The notes beneath the pieces are model-generated. The model ran no database searches. It saw only the letters and a program-made list of their open reading frames with translations, and was not told the DNA's origin. Below are positions 1 through 8,398 of a DNA stretch of 21,377 nucleotides, piece after piece. Positions within the stretch are counted from its first letter, which is position 1, and the number at the start of each line of letters is the position of its first letter. The stretch is from Haplomitrium mnioides (lineage: Eukaryota > Marchantiophyta > Haplomitriopsida > Calobryales), in the NCBI GenBank assembly GCA_049999725.1, contig JBNGIS010007410.1, forward strand, positions 1 through 21,377, written 5' to 3'. The position numbers and the translations under genes are program-made.

Positions 1-826
1 ATGCGAACGCAGCAGTGTCGCGACCTCCTTACGAACGCGAGCTCCTTCGCGACTTCCTCCAGAACGTGAACGCGACCTCTGCTTCCATACAAAATCGCAC
101 CTTCCAGACACGAACGCACGAACGCAGGTTCTTCCAGGTCAAATCGCAAAGTGTTGCGATTTGTGTCCTATGCACGAACAAGCAGCGAACTACTCCCAGG
201 CTTGATCGCAGCTACTTACTATGCACGAAACAAGCAGCCTAGGCACTCGCGACTCCACCTTTAAGGAAGAAAAATGACTCACCTGCCAGACGTGATTTTT
301 CCCTTGCTCGAATGCACAAAACGACTTACAAGTGATGTGGTTTGCAATGAGGTTGCTTAGAGCTCCTGTTCATCAGATTTATAAGCAAAATACAATACCA
401 GCAATGTGCTGGGTTTCTATGGGGGCCCCTGTTCAAAAACTATGGGCTTTTAAATCAGTGTAGGTGAAGGAGACTTCTTCCACGAGTATGGACAAGAGCT
501 GCACAATGATTATTTCACCTACACTACCTGTGAGCACATGCACTATGCATGTGCTTCCACTATCTTTGGCAAGGGACAATAATCATTAATTGTCTATCAG
601 GAGAGTCCTGGTGCTGACACGTGTCACCACCAGGTGCCTCCACATGGCACTATCCCTAAAAATCACCATTCCCTAAAGTGCCTCTAAATTAGCTAGAATC
701 CTAAACTAGCTAAACATTTACAGGAACACACTTAACCAAGTAAGTGTGTTGCAGGAATTCCTGAGCAGGATCAGGAAATTCCTCAAATCCACCAGCAGCA
801 AATTGTGAAGCTGCCAATTTCCAACA
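1..826 (-). mobile_element. LTR of family 2, cut by the window edge
   Basis: Read on the minus strand, this begins TGTTGGAAATTGGCAGC at 826 and matches the starts of the complete LTRs at 7650 (minus) and 18533 (plus). Complete copies are 1047-1057 bp, so about 230 bp lie outside the window on the left. It has a TATA-like box near 377-383 (minus) and, downstream in LTR sense, CpG-rich degenerate repeats (GAGGTCGCG and GAGCTCGCG types) between about 1 and 250. No target-site duplication can be checked because one end is missing. Whether it is a solo LTR or the end of a full element is unknown. The small ORFs inside it look like chance frames. Confidence 0.85.
615..626. promoter_or_regulatory. 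G-box palindrome in LTR family 2
   Basis: TGACACGTGTCA is a perfect 12-bp palindrome with a CACGTG core, the plant bZIP/bHLH G-box. It lies about 230 bp upstream of the TATA-like box in LTR sense. The same palindrome is at 7438-7449. A one-base variant is at 18701-18712 and a related site is at 3569-3580. Binding is inferred, not shown. Confidence 0.5.
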
Positions 827-1050
827 GTCAACAGCCAATTCTTCAGATTTATTTGTTTTTGTAGCTCTAAGGAGTTTTTTCTCTCTCAAATGATGGGTCT
901 CATTCTCCTTCTTAAGGATAAAGGTTATCCAGTGCACAAGCTTATGAACAGAACTAGGGGTCTCCTTACTCGAGTGAAATTATTGTACGGATTATCAGCT
1001 ATGGGGATTTTGAAGACGATACCGTAAAAGATGTGTTGGTTTACCGGGTT
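827..1050. other. unassigned stretch between LTR and LINE 3' end
   Basis: No gene or repeat boundary is recognised here. It begins with GTCAA next to the LTR end, the likely right copy of a 5-bp target duplication whose partner would be outside the window. The stretch may be the old flank of LINE-D. Confidence 0.3.
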
Positions 1051-1155
1051 TTGTTTTTTGTTTTGTGTGTGTTATTTTTTTTAAATTTTTATTTTAATAA
1101 ATAGCTTTAATTTGTTTCTTTTTCATGTTTTGGTAGCTTTAGAGGGCAGTGCTAG

Positions 1156-1350
1156 CCAACATTATGCCTACATTTTCCCACCACTTCCGGAATAGTGACA
1201 GAAACGTTGGACTTTAGTTTTGCCTTTGGCATAACTTATATCTACGGCTGGAACTGACGAAGTCTGTGGTATAGTAGTAGTAATCTGTCAATACTACTCA
1301 TAATGCTGCTTAGAGGTCTATTGCAAGTGCCTGACAAACACTATGTGCAT
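1156..1350. repeat. divergent copy of the structured repeat module
   Basis: This stretch shares ordered blocks with the first half of both direct repeats at 16855-17176 and 17386-17706: TTTTCCC, ACTTCCGGAA, CAGAAAC, GGAACTGACGAA and GTGCCTGACA. It can form a stem CTACGG (1242-1247) with CTGTGG (1264-1269), including two G-U pairs, around the conserved loop. It also offers two interleaved helices: CCAAC 1156-1160 with GTTGG 1206-1210, and TTATGCC 1162-1168 with GGCATAA 1228-1234. It sits inside the presumed 3' UTR of LINE-D, in antisense. The strand on which it is functional is unknown. Confidence 0.55.
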
Positions 1351-1559
1351 CACCGCACTTATTTTAATTTAAATTTTAAATATTTATTTTATTTTTGGGT
1401 TTCTTCTGCTTTATTTTTGTTTTTGATTGGGGTGGAAGTTGGGTTGTTAATCTTTTCAGTCTTCAGTACAGATCATCTTGATTAACTTTATGATTGGCTA
1501 CCTTAGTTTGTAAGTATGGAGTTCTCTCAATACTTATAAAGATATATACCTTCCCTGGT

Positions 1560-2756
1560 TTTCATAAGACCTGGGGCAACAGAAGATGATGTGGTGTTCA
1601 TCTTCCGTGACTTGTAGGTTGCACTGGAGGCACAGCAGTTTCTCAGTTCCGATTTTGTTGTCAATCTTGGACCATTTCCCTGTTTCACATCTCAGTCAAT
1701 GGGATCCAGTATGAAGTTGTGTGAGGGTGGGGACCACATTGAGTGACATGTTACTTGTCAAGTATTGCTGGATTTGCCTTGAGGAAGTGTTGTTGACAAG
1801 CGCATTGTACTTGACAGTCCGGGATGCCGCACTGTAGGATTGCCATGTGACTGTGAAGTAATGTGTTGATAGATGGTCCATGAGCACAATTCCTGATTGT
1901 TTAGGAAGGTCTTCTATATTCATTCCCCATCTTTTGAGCCATTTCTGGCATTGACTGTACCAATTTGCGGGGTCTCCAGCAGCTGCCTGACAAGATGCCT
2001 CCATAGCCATTGCTGGGTATCTGGATGATGTAGTGTCTCAAATTGATTGATGTATGTGACAAGTTTCATCACTGCGTGTGCTTCAGTGGGTATCACACCA
2101 AATTCAGCTGCCAGGATGTGTAGAGGTGTAGTGCTGCGTACATTGGCTTATCTAGTGAGGAACCTCTTGAGGGGTTTCTCACCATGTTTCAGCCACAGGG
2201 CAGGAGTTAGAGAGGGTCCCTATATGTTGCTTTTGGAAAAACGAAGGTATGGAAGAGGTCGATTCTTATGCGTATGTGCCATATTTTTTTTGTCTTGCAC
2301 CTGCTATTCATTTGGTATAAGCTGACAAGACCTGCTGTAATCCTGCATTCGGCTCCAAAGCCCCATCCTCTCTGGGTATGTATTGGTATCCCCAAATAGG
2401 TGTACTGGTTCATCACTTCGACATTGTCCTGTCTGAACTTGAAAGTACTCTGTGCTGTGGTGAGCCATTTTCCAAAGACCAGGGCCTTGGTTTTCTTCAT
2501 ATTGCTAGTCATACTGGAACGGCTACAGAATTGGTCCACTGCGTTTAGGTGTTGTTGAAGTCCAGCGCTTGTTGTTGACATGAGGACATTGTCATCTGCA
2601 TACAAGAGAATACCAATGGTGTGGGCTAGCAGTTTGGGGGCAGGGGCTCCCATATTGACCAGTGCTATCTCCAGTTTGTTGATGAACAGACCGAAAAAAG
2701 TGGGGGAGAGTGGGCAGCCCTGCTTTACACCGATGTTGCAATCGATAGACCCTGAT
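1560..2756 (-). pseudogene. LINE-D reverse transcriptase, C-terminal half and zinc motif
   Basis: On the minus strand this encodes the second half of a non-LTR reverse transcriptase. GVKQGCPLSPTFFGLFINKL is the motif before the active site, and the catalytic YADD is encoded at 2591-2602. Thumb-like sequence follows (QYTYLGIPI). After frameshifts a stretch at 1696-2010 continues the C-terminal region, and at about 1565-1625 a motif reads CLQCNLQVTEDEHHIIFCC, a CxxC...HxxxxC pattern typical of the C-terminal nucleic-acid-binding motif of LINEs. The upstream half lies at 3819-4355, beyond an inserted solo LTR. Several frame changes and stops show decay. The identification as a LINE RT is secure; the clade is not. 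Confidence 0.85.
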
Positions 2757-2761
2757 GGATA

Positions 2762-3813
2762 TGTTGGAAAGTAAACTCTAAAATCCACGTGAAGGAGTTG
2801 AGAAGCTGTCGAGAGAGCACTTAACACGAAAACAATGTCGAAGGAGACAGGAATGAGGTCAAATCGAAGACGGCAGAAATCAGGTCGCGGTACTGCAGAA
2901 TTGGGAGGCTCCAGAAAATCAGAAAAGGGGGTCACGAAAATCGCCAGACGCTCCCCGTTCGCGATGCGAGCATCCCAGGCTCCATATCGCGTTTTCGCAA
3001 AAACACGATACTGCAGGAACGTCGAAAAACGGGAACTCGATTCCCCTTTTTCGATTTCCTGATTTTCACCACCACGCTTACGCTGCGACCTCCTCAACAG
3101 CTCGCGACCTCCTCGACCTGCTGATATTCGCCACTAGAGAAGCCGCAGCCTTCTTGCGACCTCCTCACGAAGTATGGTTGCCGACGTATGCTGCATGTGT
3201 TCCTAACACGATATATTGATAATGCAGAGAACACACTGTGACCTTCATAAGTGTCGAATCAGAGGAAGAATGCACCAGGGAAATATGAATGCTGAGGATG
3301 TCTCGAATGGGTCCTCTGTTTGTTTATATACTTGAGTCAGCCACAGCTGCAAACTAAACAACTATACAAGACAGGACTGCACACACCAAGTCCAGATGCC
3401 CGTAAGCACCCACTCCAGATGCTTGTAGGCACCTACTCCAGATGCCTGTAATCTGCACCCACTCCAGATGCTCGTCGGTACCTAATCAAAATGTGTGTGC
3501 CCATGCAGGCACATGCTGATATCTGCATCTTCAAGAAATAGTCAACTTCCCAGGAAGCCCCCAGGTGCTGACACGTGGCAGTCCCCTTAACTACAACTAA
3601 CTATTTCTAGCTAGCTAAGGTTAACAAAAAATCTATTTACAATAGAGCCCCCTTCCCAGAATTGAATCTTGGGAAGGACTGGACTTGGATCCTGGGAAGG
3701 ATCCATCCTCCCACTCAAGCAATGGTTCTCAACACTATTTACAGCAGCAAGGATACATGTTGATCATGTATCAGAGCTGGCTATTCTACAGCAGCAAAGA
3801 TACATTTCCAACA
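2762..3813 (-). mobile_element. solo LTR, family 1 (1052 bp) inside LINE-D RT
   Basis: The ends are perfect 9-bp inverted repeats, TGTTGGAAA and TTTCCAACA. They are flanked by a 5-bp target duplication GGATA at 2757-2761 and 3814-3818. No internal protein domain is present, so this is a solo LTR left by recombination. On the minus strand it starts TGTTGGAAATGTATCTT, close to the start of the Copia 3' LTR at 10180 (TGTTGAAAATGTATCTT). The two also share CTGTCTCCTTCGACA near their other ends, so it derives from a related Copia lineage. It has a TATA-like box on the minus strand at 3323-3330 and CpG-rich GCGACCTCCTC repeats near 3080-3180. It interrupts the LINE RT just before the conserved GVKQGCP motif. 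Confidence 0.95.
3323..3330 (-). promoter_or_regulatory. TATA-like box of solo LTR family 1
   Basis: The minus strand reads TATATAAACA, the expected position of an LTR polymerase II promoter, with the CpG-rich repeats downstream. A G-box-like TGACACGTGGCA lies upstream in LTR sense at 3569-3580. Confidence 0.5.
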
Positions 3814-3818
3814 GGATA

Positions 3819-4355
3819 CGAACATAGGCCAAAACTTCTTCATATAAGATCTGGATGGCTGTGATGCAGTCTGTTGGTAGGTGTAACTCATGTAATCTGG
3901 ACCAAAGTTTGTTGTGTGGTACTGAGTCAAAGGCTTTCTGGAAATCTACGAAACGGCAGTATATACCTCCAGCACGTCTGTGTTGTTCAATGATGGTGCG
4001 GATGGTGACCAGGTGATCAGTCATTGAGTGCTTCTCCCAAACCCTGCTTGTCCTTGAGGTCGTAGCTGTTGTGGTTCGCTCCATTGTGTGATCTTGACGT
4101 TGAGTGTGGCTGTGAAGAGCCTTGGGAATAGAGGGCTGAGCATGATGGTGCAATAATTAGAGTGTTGGCTTTTGTTCTGAGCTTTGTGGATTGGAATGAA
4201 AGTGTTGAGCTTCCATTCTGCAGGGAATCCAGTTTCTATGACCTGGTTGAATAGGTTGGTAATGGGCTGGGAGAGGGGTTTGGATCCTCTTTTCAGCATT
4301 TGGGCTTGGAGAGAAAGGAGATGTTTGGGAACAGCTGAGCAGAAGGCCTTAGCAT
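3819..4355 (-). pseudogene. LINE-D reverse transcriptase, N-terminal half
   Basis: Two overlapping minus-strand frames give the start of a LINE RT. About 4021-4355 reads INAKAFCSAVPKHLL followed by FPAEWKLNTFIPIHK, the fingers region. About 3819-4020 reads FVDFQKAFDSVPHNKLW, which is motif A with its catalytic aspartate. A frameshift near 4021-4060 separates them. At 3814 the coding sequence meets the solo LTR, and the next RT motif resumes at 2756 in a different frame. At 4355 it meets Copia gag, so the region between endonuclease and RT is missing. Confidence 0.85.
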
Positions 4356-4747
4356 TAATCATCCTGAGCCTTGATAATCACCTTTTGTTATTGGTGGGAG
4401 ACTGCAGTAATGTACATGACACCTGGATAAAATTGTCAAATAGTTATGAAGACAAGATAACCTCCCATAGAGTTTTCCTGAAGAAGGAATTCCTCAGGTT
4501 AAGGATGACAGAGGATTCGACCATCATTGAGCATGTAATGATGATCAAATCCATAGCTGGTGAGTTGCTTGCAGCAGGTTGTCGAGTTAAGGAAGAGGAC
4601 ATGGTATGTGTCCTGCTCAACAGCCTCCCTGAAGAATATGGCACTCTGGTCCTGTCCATGGAGGTAACAGGGTCTGGATTAGACCTGGAATCTGTGAGAA
4701 GTTGCTTACTCAGTGAGGAGAAAAGGCAACAGAACAAAGGAAGATGA
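4356..4747 (+). pseudogene. Copia gag, N-terminally truncated (UBN2-like)
   Basis: This frame encodes the central gag domain of plant Copia elements, seen in ALALIILSLDNHLL, DTWIKLSNSYED, EFLRLRMTEDSTIIEH and LLNSLPEEYGTLVLSM. It ends at a stop after KRQQNKGR. The usual first 80 or so residues are missing. The upstream codons of the open frame, from 4184, are LINE-D sequence read backwards, so the apparent ORF is a chimera made by the junction. A zinc knuckle would be expected next but is not recognisable in 4748-5000. Confidence 0.85.
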
Positions 4748-5007
4748 TGGACAATGCTTTGATTGCCAAAGGAGGCAAGAAAGGATAGATACTTGCGATG
4801 ATACTTGCCTGCTATTATTGCAAGAATAAACTGGCTCACAACAAGTTTGGAGGAGATGAGAGAAATCTCAGGAAGCCTCCAGTTTAGTAATTGTAGAACA
4901 GGAATCATCTGAAGACAAGGATTATTAAACCTGACCTGAAGACATGGATGACCAGGATGCTCTGACACCTGATGCATCCAGCCACGTCATCAAGAAAGGG
5001 CTGATTA

Positions 5008-5273
5008 ATGGATGTCAACAGAACTGATCCCAGAGTTAACAGTGGGTGGCAGCTTTGGAGTTCCTGCAATTGCAACAGAATCATGAATCTCAGTATTAAA
5101 GAATCGGGAGGCAGGAGCGCTACCCACAGCCTGGAAGGAGTCCTTTATGGGCCTGAGATCACAAAGGAACTTGTGTCAGTAAGCACACTTTCCAGGACTT
5201 GCTTGGTGGTCAACACTGACCCATATAGCTGTACAGGCTTGGCAAATTAGTGTAGTGGGTGTTGGTATCATGG
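5008..5273 (+). pseudogene. Copia protease / GAG-pre-integrase remnant
   Basis: The stretch GVLYGPEITKELVSVSTL matches the conserved 'VLYVP..NLLSVSKL' region after the Copia aspartic protease. A WYHG remnant at about 5262-5273 looks like the start of the pre-integrase WHRRLGH motif, broken there by the LINE insertion. The aspartic protease D-S-G motif is not seen upstream. The sequence from 4748 to 5007 is Copia by position but too decayed to read. Confidence 0.65.
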
Positions 5274-5741
5274 GAATAGAATAGAATAGAATAGAATTCA
5301 ATTAAAGTCCAGAGCCAGCCCTAGGGCCATAAGGACTGAGAGTACAATGCGCACAAGAGTGCGGAGGGGTACAAAAACTAAAGTAGTAAGCTAAGAATTG
5401 TTTAACTGAAAACAGTTGAGCGGGGACAAACCCGCTTGTGAGTCATATGCTCACTCTCTCGTCACTAATCTCTATGTCTAATCTGCCTGTTTCTGAGATC
5501 TAAGCACCATGAGTTCCCGGAAGAAGAGTGCCAGCCAACGTTGATCATGATATTTGAGAAATTGTTGTACTGTCCCATCCTGTTCTACAAAAAGACCATG
5601 ATGGGAGAGAGACTGTGTAGATTGGATTGCATCCCAGAGGTTGAGGGAAGCCTGAGTATGGCTAACCAGCGAGAAGGAAACAAATCTCTGGCACCACAGG
5701 CTTGGACACTTGAGAAAGCAAGGAATCAGGTTGCTTACCAG
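5274..5741 (-). mobile_element. 5'-truncated LINE with (TATTC)n tail
   Basis: The plus strand starts with four GAATA units (5274-5293) followed by GAATT, so on the minus strand the copy ends in a TATTC tail. It sits inside the Copia pre-integrase motif: WYHG is before it and HGEQHVLDKS after it, and CATGG is present on both sides (5269-5273 and 5742-5746), a short target duplication. The frame at 5478-5756 (minus) may be a C-terminal LINE fragment, but no conserved domain is recognisable. Type is inferred from the tail, the target duplication and the 5' truncation. Confidence 0.65.
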
Positions 5742-5746
5742 CATGG

Positions 5747-6520
5747 TGAGCAACATGTTTTGGATAAATCTACCTCACTCAAGTTCTGTGAAGGGAAAGT
5801 CACACAAAATCTGCAGACAAGAAGGGCACCAATGGATGGAGAGTATCCAGTTTGTTGGAAGTAGTCCACAGGGACATATGTTGACCTATGAAGACACCTT
5901 CAATGTCTGGCTACAGATGTTTGTATCATTCACAGATGAAAGATCAAAGTTTTCCTTTGTCTACTTCATGAACAGCAAGGATGAGATGTTTCTATCTTGC
6001 CAACATGTCTTGTTGGGATGAAGAATGAAGTTAACAATAGAATCAAAGATTTTTAGAAGTGAGGGCAACAGGTGAAGAATTTTCTTGTGAAGAGTTGGCA
6101 TCAGAGCATAGATGATTGCTCAGAATTCTCCACACCAGGACGGTGTGGCAGTATGGCTGAACAAGATCTTTGTTGAGAAGGCTGAAAGCATGTTACATAT
6201 GCTGGCCTGGAGGACAAGTTCTGTGGTAGCATGGCTGAACAGGAGCTTTATTGAGAAGACTGGAAGCATGTTACATATGCTGGCCTGGAGGACAAGTTCT
6301 GTGGGAGCATGACTGAACAGGACATTTGTTGAGAAGGCTGGAAGCATGGTGCATATGCTGGCCTGGAGGACAAGTTCTGGGCAGTGGGAGTGAATACAGC
6401 TGAAGTATAGCAGCCCCAAAAATGTAGTTGAAGGGTTGACACCTTGGCAGACATAGGAGTTCAACCTTCAGTGAAGCATCTCAGAGTTTTGGCTGCAACA
6501 TGTATGTCTTGGTTCATGTA
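5747..6520 (+). pseudogene. Copia integrase remnant
   Basis: LDKSTSLKFCEGK (from about 5757) matches the integrase zinc-domain end; then SFTDERSKFSFVYFMNSKDE (5929-5988) matches the core around the second catalytic aspartate. IAQNSPHQDGVAVWLNK matches the third catalytic motif, where a glutamate is normal after 'NGVA' but valine is read here. SPKNVVEGLTPW and QPSVKHLRV follow in shifted frames. A 78-bp tandem triplication lies in the motif (6153-6386). The coding sequence is cut at 6520 by LINE-B and resumes at about 8399. Multiple frame changes make it non-functional. Confidence 0.85.
6153..6386 (+). repeat. three in-frame 78-bp tandem repeats in integrase
   Basis: ATGGCTGAAC recurs at 6153 and 6231, and as ATGACTGAAC at 6309, with exact 78-bp spacing. 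Each unit encodes 26 residues of the type WLNxxFxEKxxSMLHMLAWR followed by TSS. The period is a multiple of three, so the frame is kept. The third unit has a TGA in place of TGG. The repeat spans the segment just after the third catalytic residue of the integrase. Confidence 0.95.
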
Positions 6521-6991
6521 ACACTTCTTTTGTTTTGTTTTTTTTGTTTTTTTTTTTGACAGGAAGTAAAAGGTTTATTTCCACACATCAAATGCAACCG
6601 CCATGTTGGAATTATCCAAATTGAGTTTGATAATAATGCAGCAGTGAAAATCCACAAATGGGTGAGAATCACAGGAGGAAAAACGAAAAACGTCAGTTGC
6701 TCTGTTGTCCACGAAATATGCTTGCGGCTGCAGATTCGTGAGGACTGGAACTCTGCGTCCTTCCTCTGGCCAAAATCTGAGCTCGTGAGTTTCCTCCTAA
6801 GGCGAAAATCAGCCATGCGATGTGCTTCCTGAGGGTGAACAACCAGCTTCGCGATGTGACCTCTTCAGCAATAAAAAACGGCAGGCATTTCGTGAGGTCC
6901 TTCGCTTGCAGAAACGATTTGCTCGTCTGGTCGTTTTTCTGCTATCGATGCACAAAGACGACCTTTTCCTGCAGTCGCGATTTTCCCTTGA

Positions 6992-7120
6992 TGAGAAAAA
7001 CGACCTCCTTTCTGCAGACGTGATTCTCCTTAGATGAGAAAAATGACCTCCTTTCTGCAGACGCGATTCTCCTTAGATGCGAAAAATGACCTCCTTTCTG
7101 CAGACTCGATTCTCCCTTAA
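6992..7120 (-). repeat. three 43-bp tandem repeats in LTR
   Basis: GACCTCCTTTCTGCAGAC recurs at 7002, 7045 and 7088, 43 bp apart, with near-identical surroundings. It lies downstream of the TATA-like box in LTR sense, in the zone where other copies have CpG-rich degenerate repeats. Confidence 0.85.
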
Positions 7121-7186
7121 ATGCCTAAAAATGAGATACAAATGAATGTATTGCAAAGGAGAATGCGATGAGCTCCTCTTCCTCTG

Positions 7187-7195
7187 ATTTATATA
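7187..7195 (-). promoter_or_regulatory. TATA-like box of LTR family 2
   Basis: The minus strand reads TATATAAAT, in the same context as the plus-strand copy at 18926-18934, followed by a conserved GATGAAGAGGAGCTC-like stretch. A perfect TGACACGTGTCA palindrome is upstream at 7438-7449. Confidence 0.55.
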
Positions 7196-7899
7196 CACAA
7201 TACATTACCAGCCAATGGGCTGGATTTCTATGGGCGCCCTGTTCAAAATCTCTGGGCGGTTGAATCCTGGCAGGTGTAGGAGACTTTTCTCCGAGGATGG
7301 ACAAGAGCTGCACATTCAATTTTTCACCTGCACTCCTATGTGTTTTCTCTGTGTGAGGACATGCACATTTGCATGTGCTTCATCTATTTTATGCAAGGGA
7401 CAAGAAATGTTAATGCCCCTAAGGACCTTCCTGGTGCTGACACGTGTCACCACCAGGTACCTCCACGTGGCACACCCTGAAGTCACCATTTCCTAAAGTG
7501 CCTCTCAACTAGCTAGAATTCTAAATTAGCAAAACAAAACACTTACAGGGACACACTTCACGAAGGAAGTATGTTACAGGAATTCGTGAGCAGGATCAGG
7601 CAATTCCTCTGATCCACCAGCAGCAAATTGTGAGCTGCCAATTTCCAACACGCCGAAGCGGTAAAACATCAAAGTCTGGACTAAAGCAAACCACTTCCTC
7701 AAGGGTAGCCAAGTCGGGACACAAAGGTGTCCAGCAACAGCTACCTGCCAATAGAATCTATCACAAGTCCTCCTAAGGTAGATTACTAGCCCTAGGCCAT
7801 CAATCCAAAATATTGTCAACATCTATAATCAAAGGACACTTCAAACACTCTAGTCCCTCTAATTAATAGCCTGATACATCTTCAAATCTCTGGTTCCAT

Positions 7900-8391
7900 T
7901 GAAAGCCTAGAGGGGATTACAGTATGATGCAGTGAATCATCCTCTGAAGACCTTTCCAAGAAAATGGGATCTTCCTCTAGATTTTCCTTTGCCAGAATGT
8001 CCTGTTTGGAAGACAAGCATTTTGAGAACCTTTTTTTTTTTTTTTTTGACAGGAAGTAAAAACTTTATTTCCACACATCAAATACAACCACCAAGGCAGC
8101 AAAACTTCAAAGTCTGGACAAAAGTGAACCACTCCCTCAAAAGTAGCCAAGTCGGGACACAAAGTTTTGAGAACCTTGTTCGGCACTTGGTGGCCAGACT
8201 AGTAGCTGTAGCCTGATCTGCCACCACTGCTTTCATTTTTTCACGCCGTGTATACCTCTTTGTGACCTTTTCCCACTTGCCAGAAGCCGCCTCCTCTGTT
8301 AATAACACTTGGGCTTCTGTGGTGGCTTCAGTCACCGCCCCTTGGACCATTTGGAACTTTGGTGTCCCTTCAGACCCCGACTTCTCACTTG
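7900..8391 (-). pseudogene. LINE-B ORF1, C-terminal fragment
   Basis: On the minus strand the frame from 8391 reads TPKFQMVQGAVTEATTEAQ and then KWEKVTKRYTRREKMKAVVA, nearly the same as LINE-C ORF1 at 17762-18208. The KWEKVTKRxTRREK block resembles the basic segment near the end of plant L1-type ORF1 proteins, which bind the element RNA. A 134-bp LINE stub (8031-8164) interrupts it after ATKCRTRFSKL. The remaining residues (about 7930-8030) resume beyond it. The N-terminus is absent because of the 5' truncation at 8391. Confidence 0.8.
8031..8164 (-). mobile_element. 134-bp LINE 3' stub with 11-bp target duplication
   Basis: A run of 17 T (8031-8047) is followed by about 117 bp matching the 3' end of LINE-B/LINE-C (compare 16644-16760). 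It is an extreme 5' truncation. TTTTGAGAACC flanks it at 8020-8030 and 8165-8175. The uninterrupted site is in LINE-C at 17900-17910, so insertion after LINE-B and LINE-C diverged is certain. Confidence 0.97.
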
Positions 8392-8398
8392 ACACTTC

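Larger units (their letters stand above)
1051..4355 (-). mobile_element. LINE-D, 3' fragment (reverse transcriptase to 3' UTR)
   Basis: This is the 3' part of a non-LTR retrotransposon on the minus strand: reverse transcriptase, a C-terminal Cys/His motif and an A-rich untranslated region. The 3' boundary near 1051-1080 is approximate, set by an A-rich tail on the minus strand. The right boundary near 4355 is abrupt and abuts Copia gag. The matching 5' part, in the same orientation, lies at 10830-12530, so the two were probably one element split by the Copia insertion. A solo LTR at 2762-3813 interrupts it. It carries stops and frameshifts and is dead. Confidence 0.8.
6604..7650 (-). mobile_element. 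solo LTR, family 2 (1047 bp) inside LINE-B
   Basis: The minus strand begins TGTTGGAAATTGGCAGC at 7650 and ends GGATAATTCCAACA at 6604, matching both ends of the LTR at 18533-19589. Flanks are CGCCA (6599-6603) and CGCCG (7651-7655), a 5-bp target duplication with one change. The uninterrupted site is visible in LINE-C at 16686-16690 (CGCCG). No internal coding is present. It has a TATA-like box at 7187-7195 (minus), a G-box at 7438-7449 and 43-bp repeats near its 3' part. Confidence 0.93.
6528..8391 (-). mobile_element. LINE-B, 5'-truncated ORF1-only LINE
   Basis: A poly-T tract (about 6528-6557) marks the poly-A tail of a minus-strand LINE. It is followed by GACAGGAAGTAAAA and, on the minus strand, an AATAAA signal. 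After the solo LTR (6604-7650) the 3' region continues from 7651 and runs directly into ORF1 C-terminal coding (about 8000-8391). No endonuclease or RT lies between them. A 7-bp target duplication ACACTTC is at 6521-6527 and 8392-8398. The 5' end stops after TCTCACTTG, whereas the related LINE-C continues at about 18120. It interrupts the Copia integrase. Confidence 0.92.

Noticed and set aside
2762-3097. N-terminal part of the minus-strand frame 2207-3097 as reverse transcriptase
   Set aside because: Residues before YPSG come from the solo LTR; the true RT half begins at the target duplication at 2757-2761.
4184-4355. Upstream part of the gag open frame
   Set aside because: It is antisense LINE-D RT sequence joined by chance in frame to gag.
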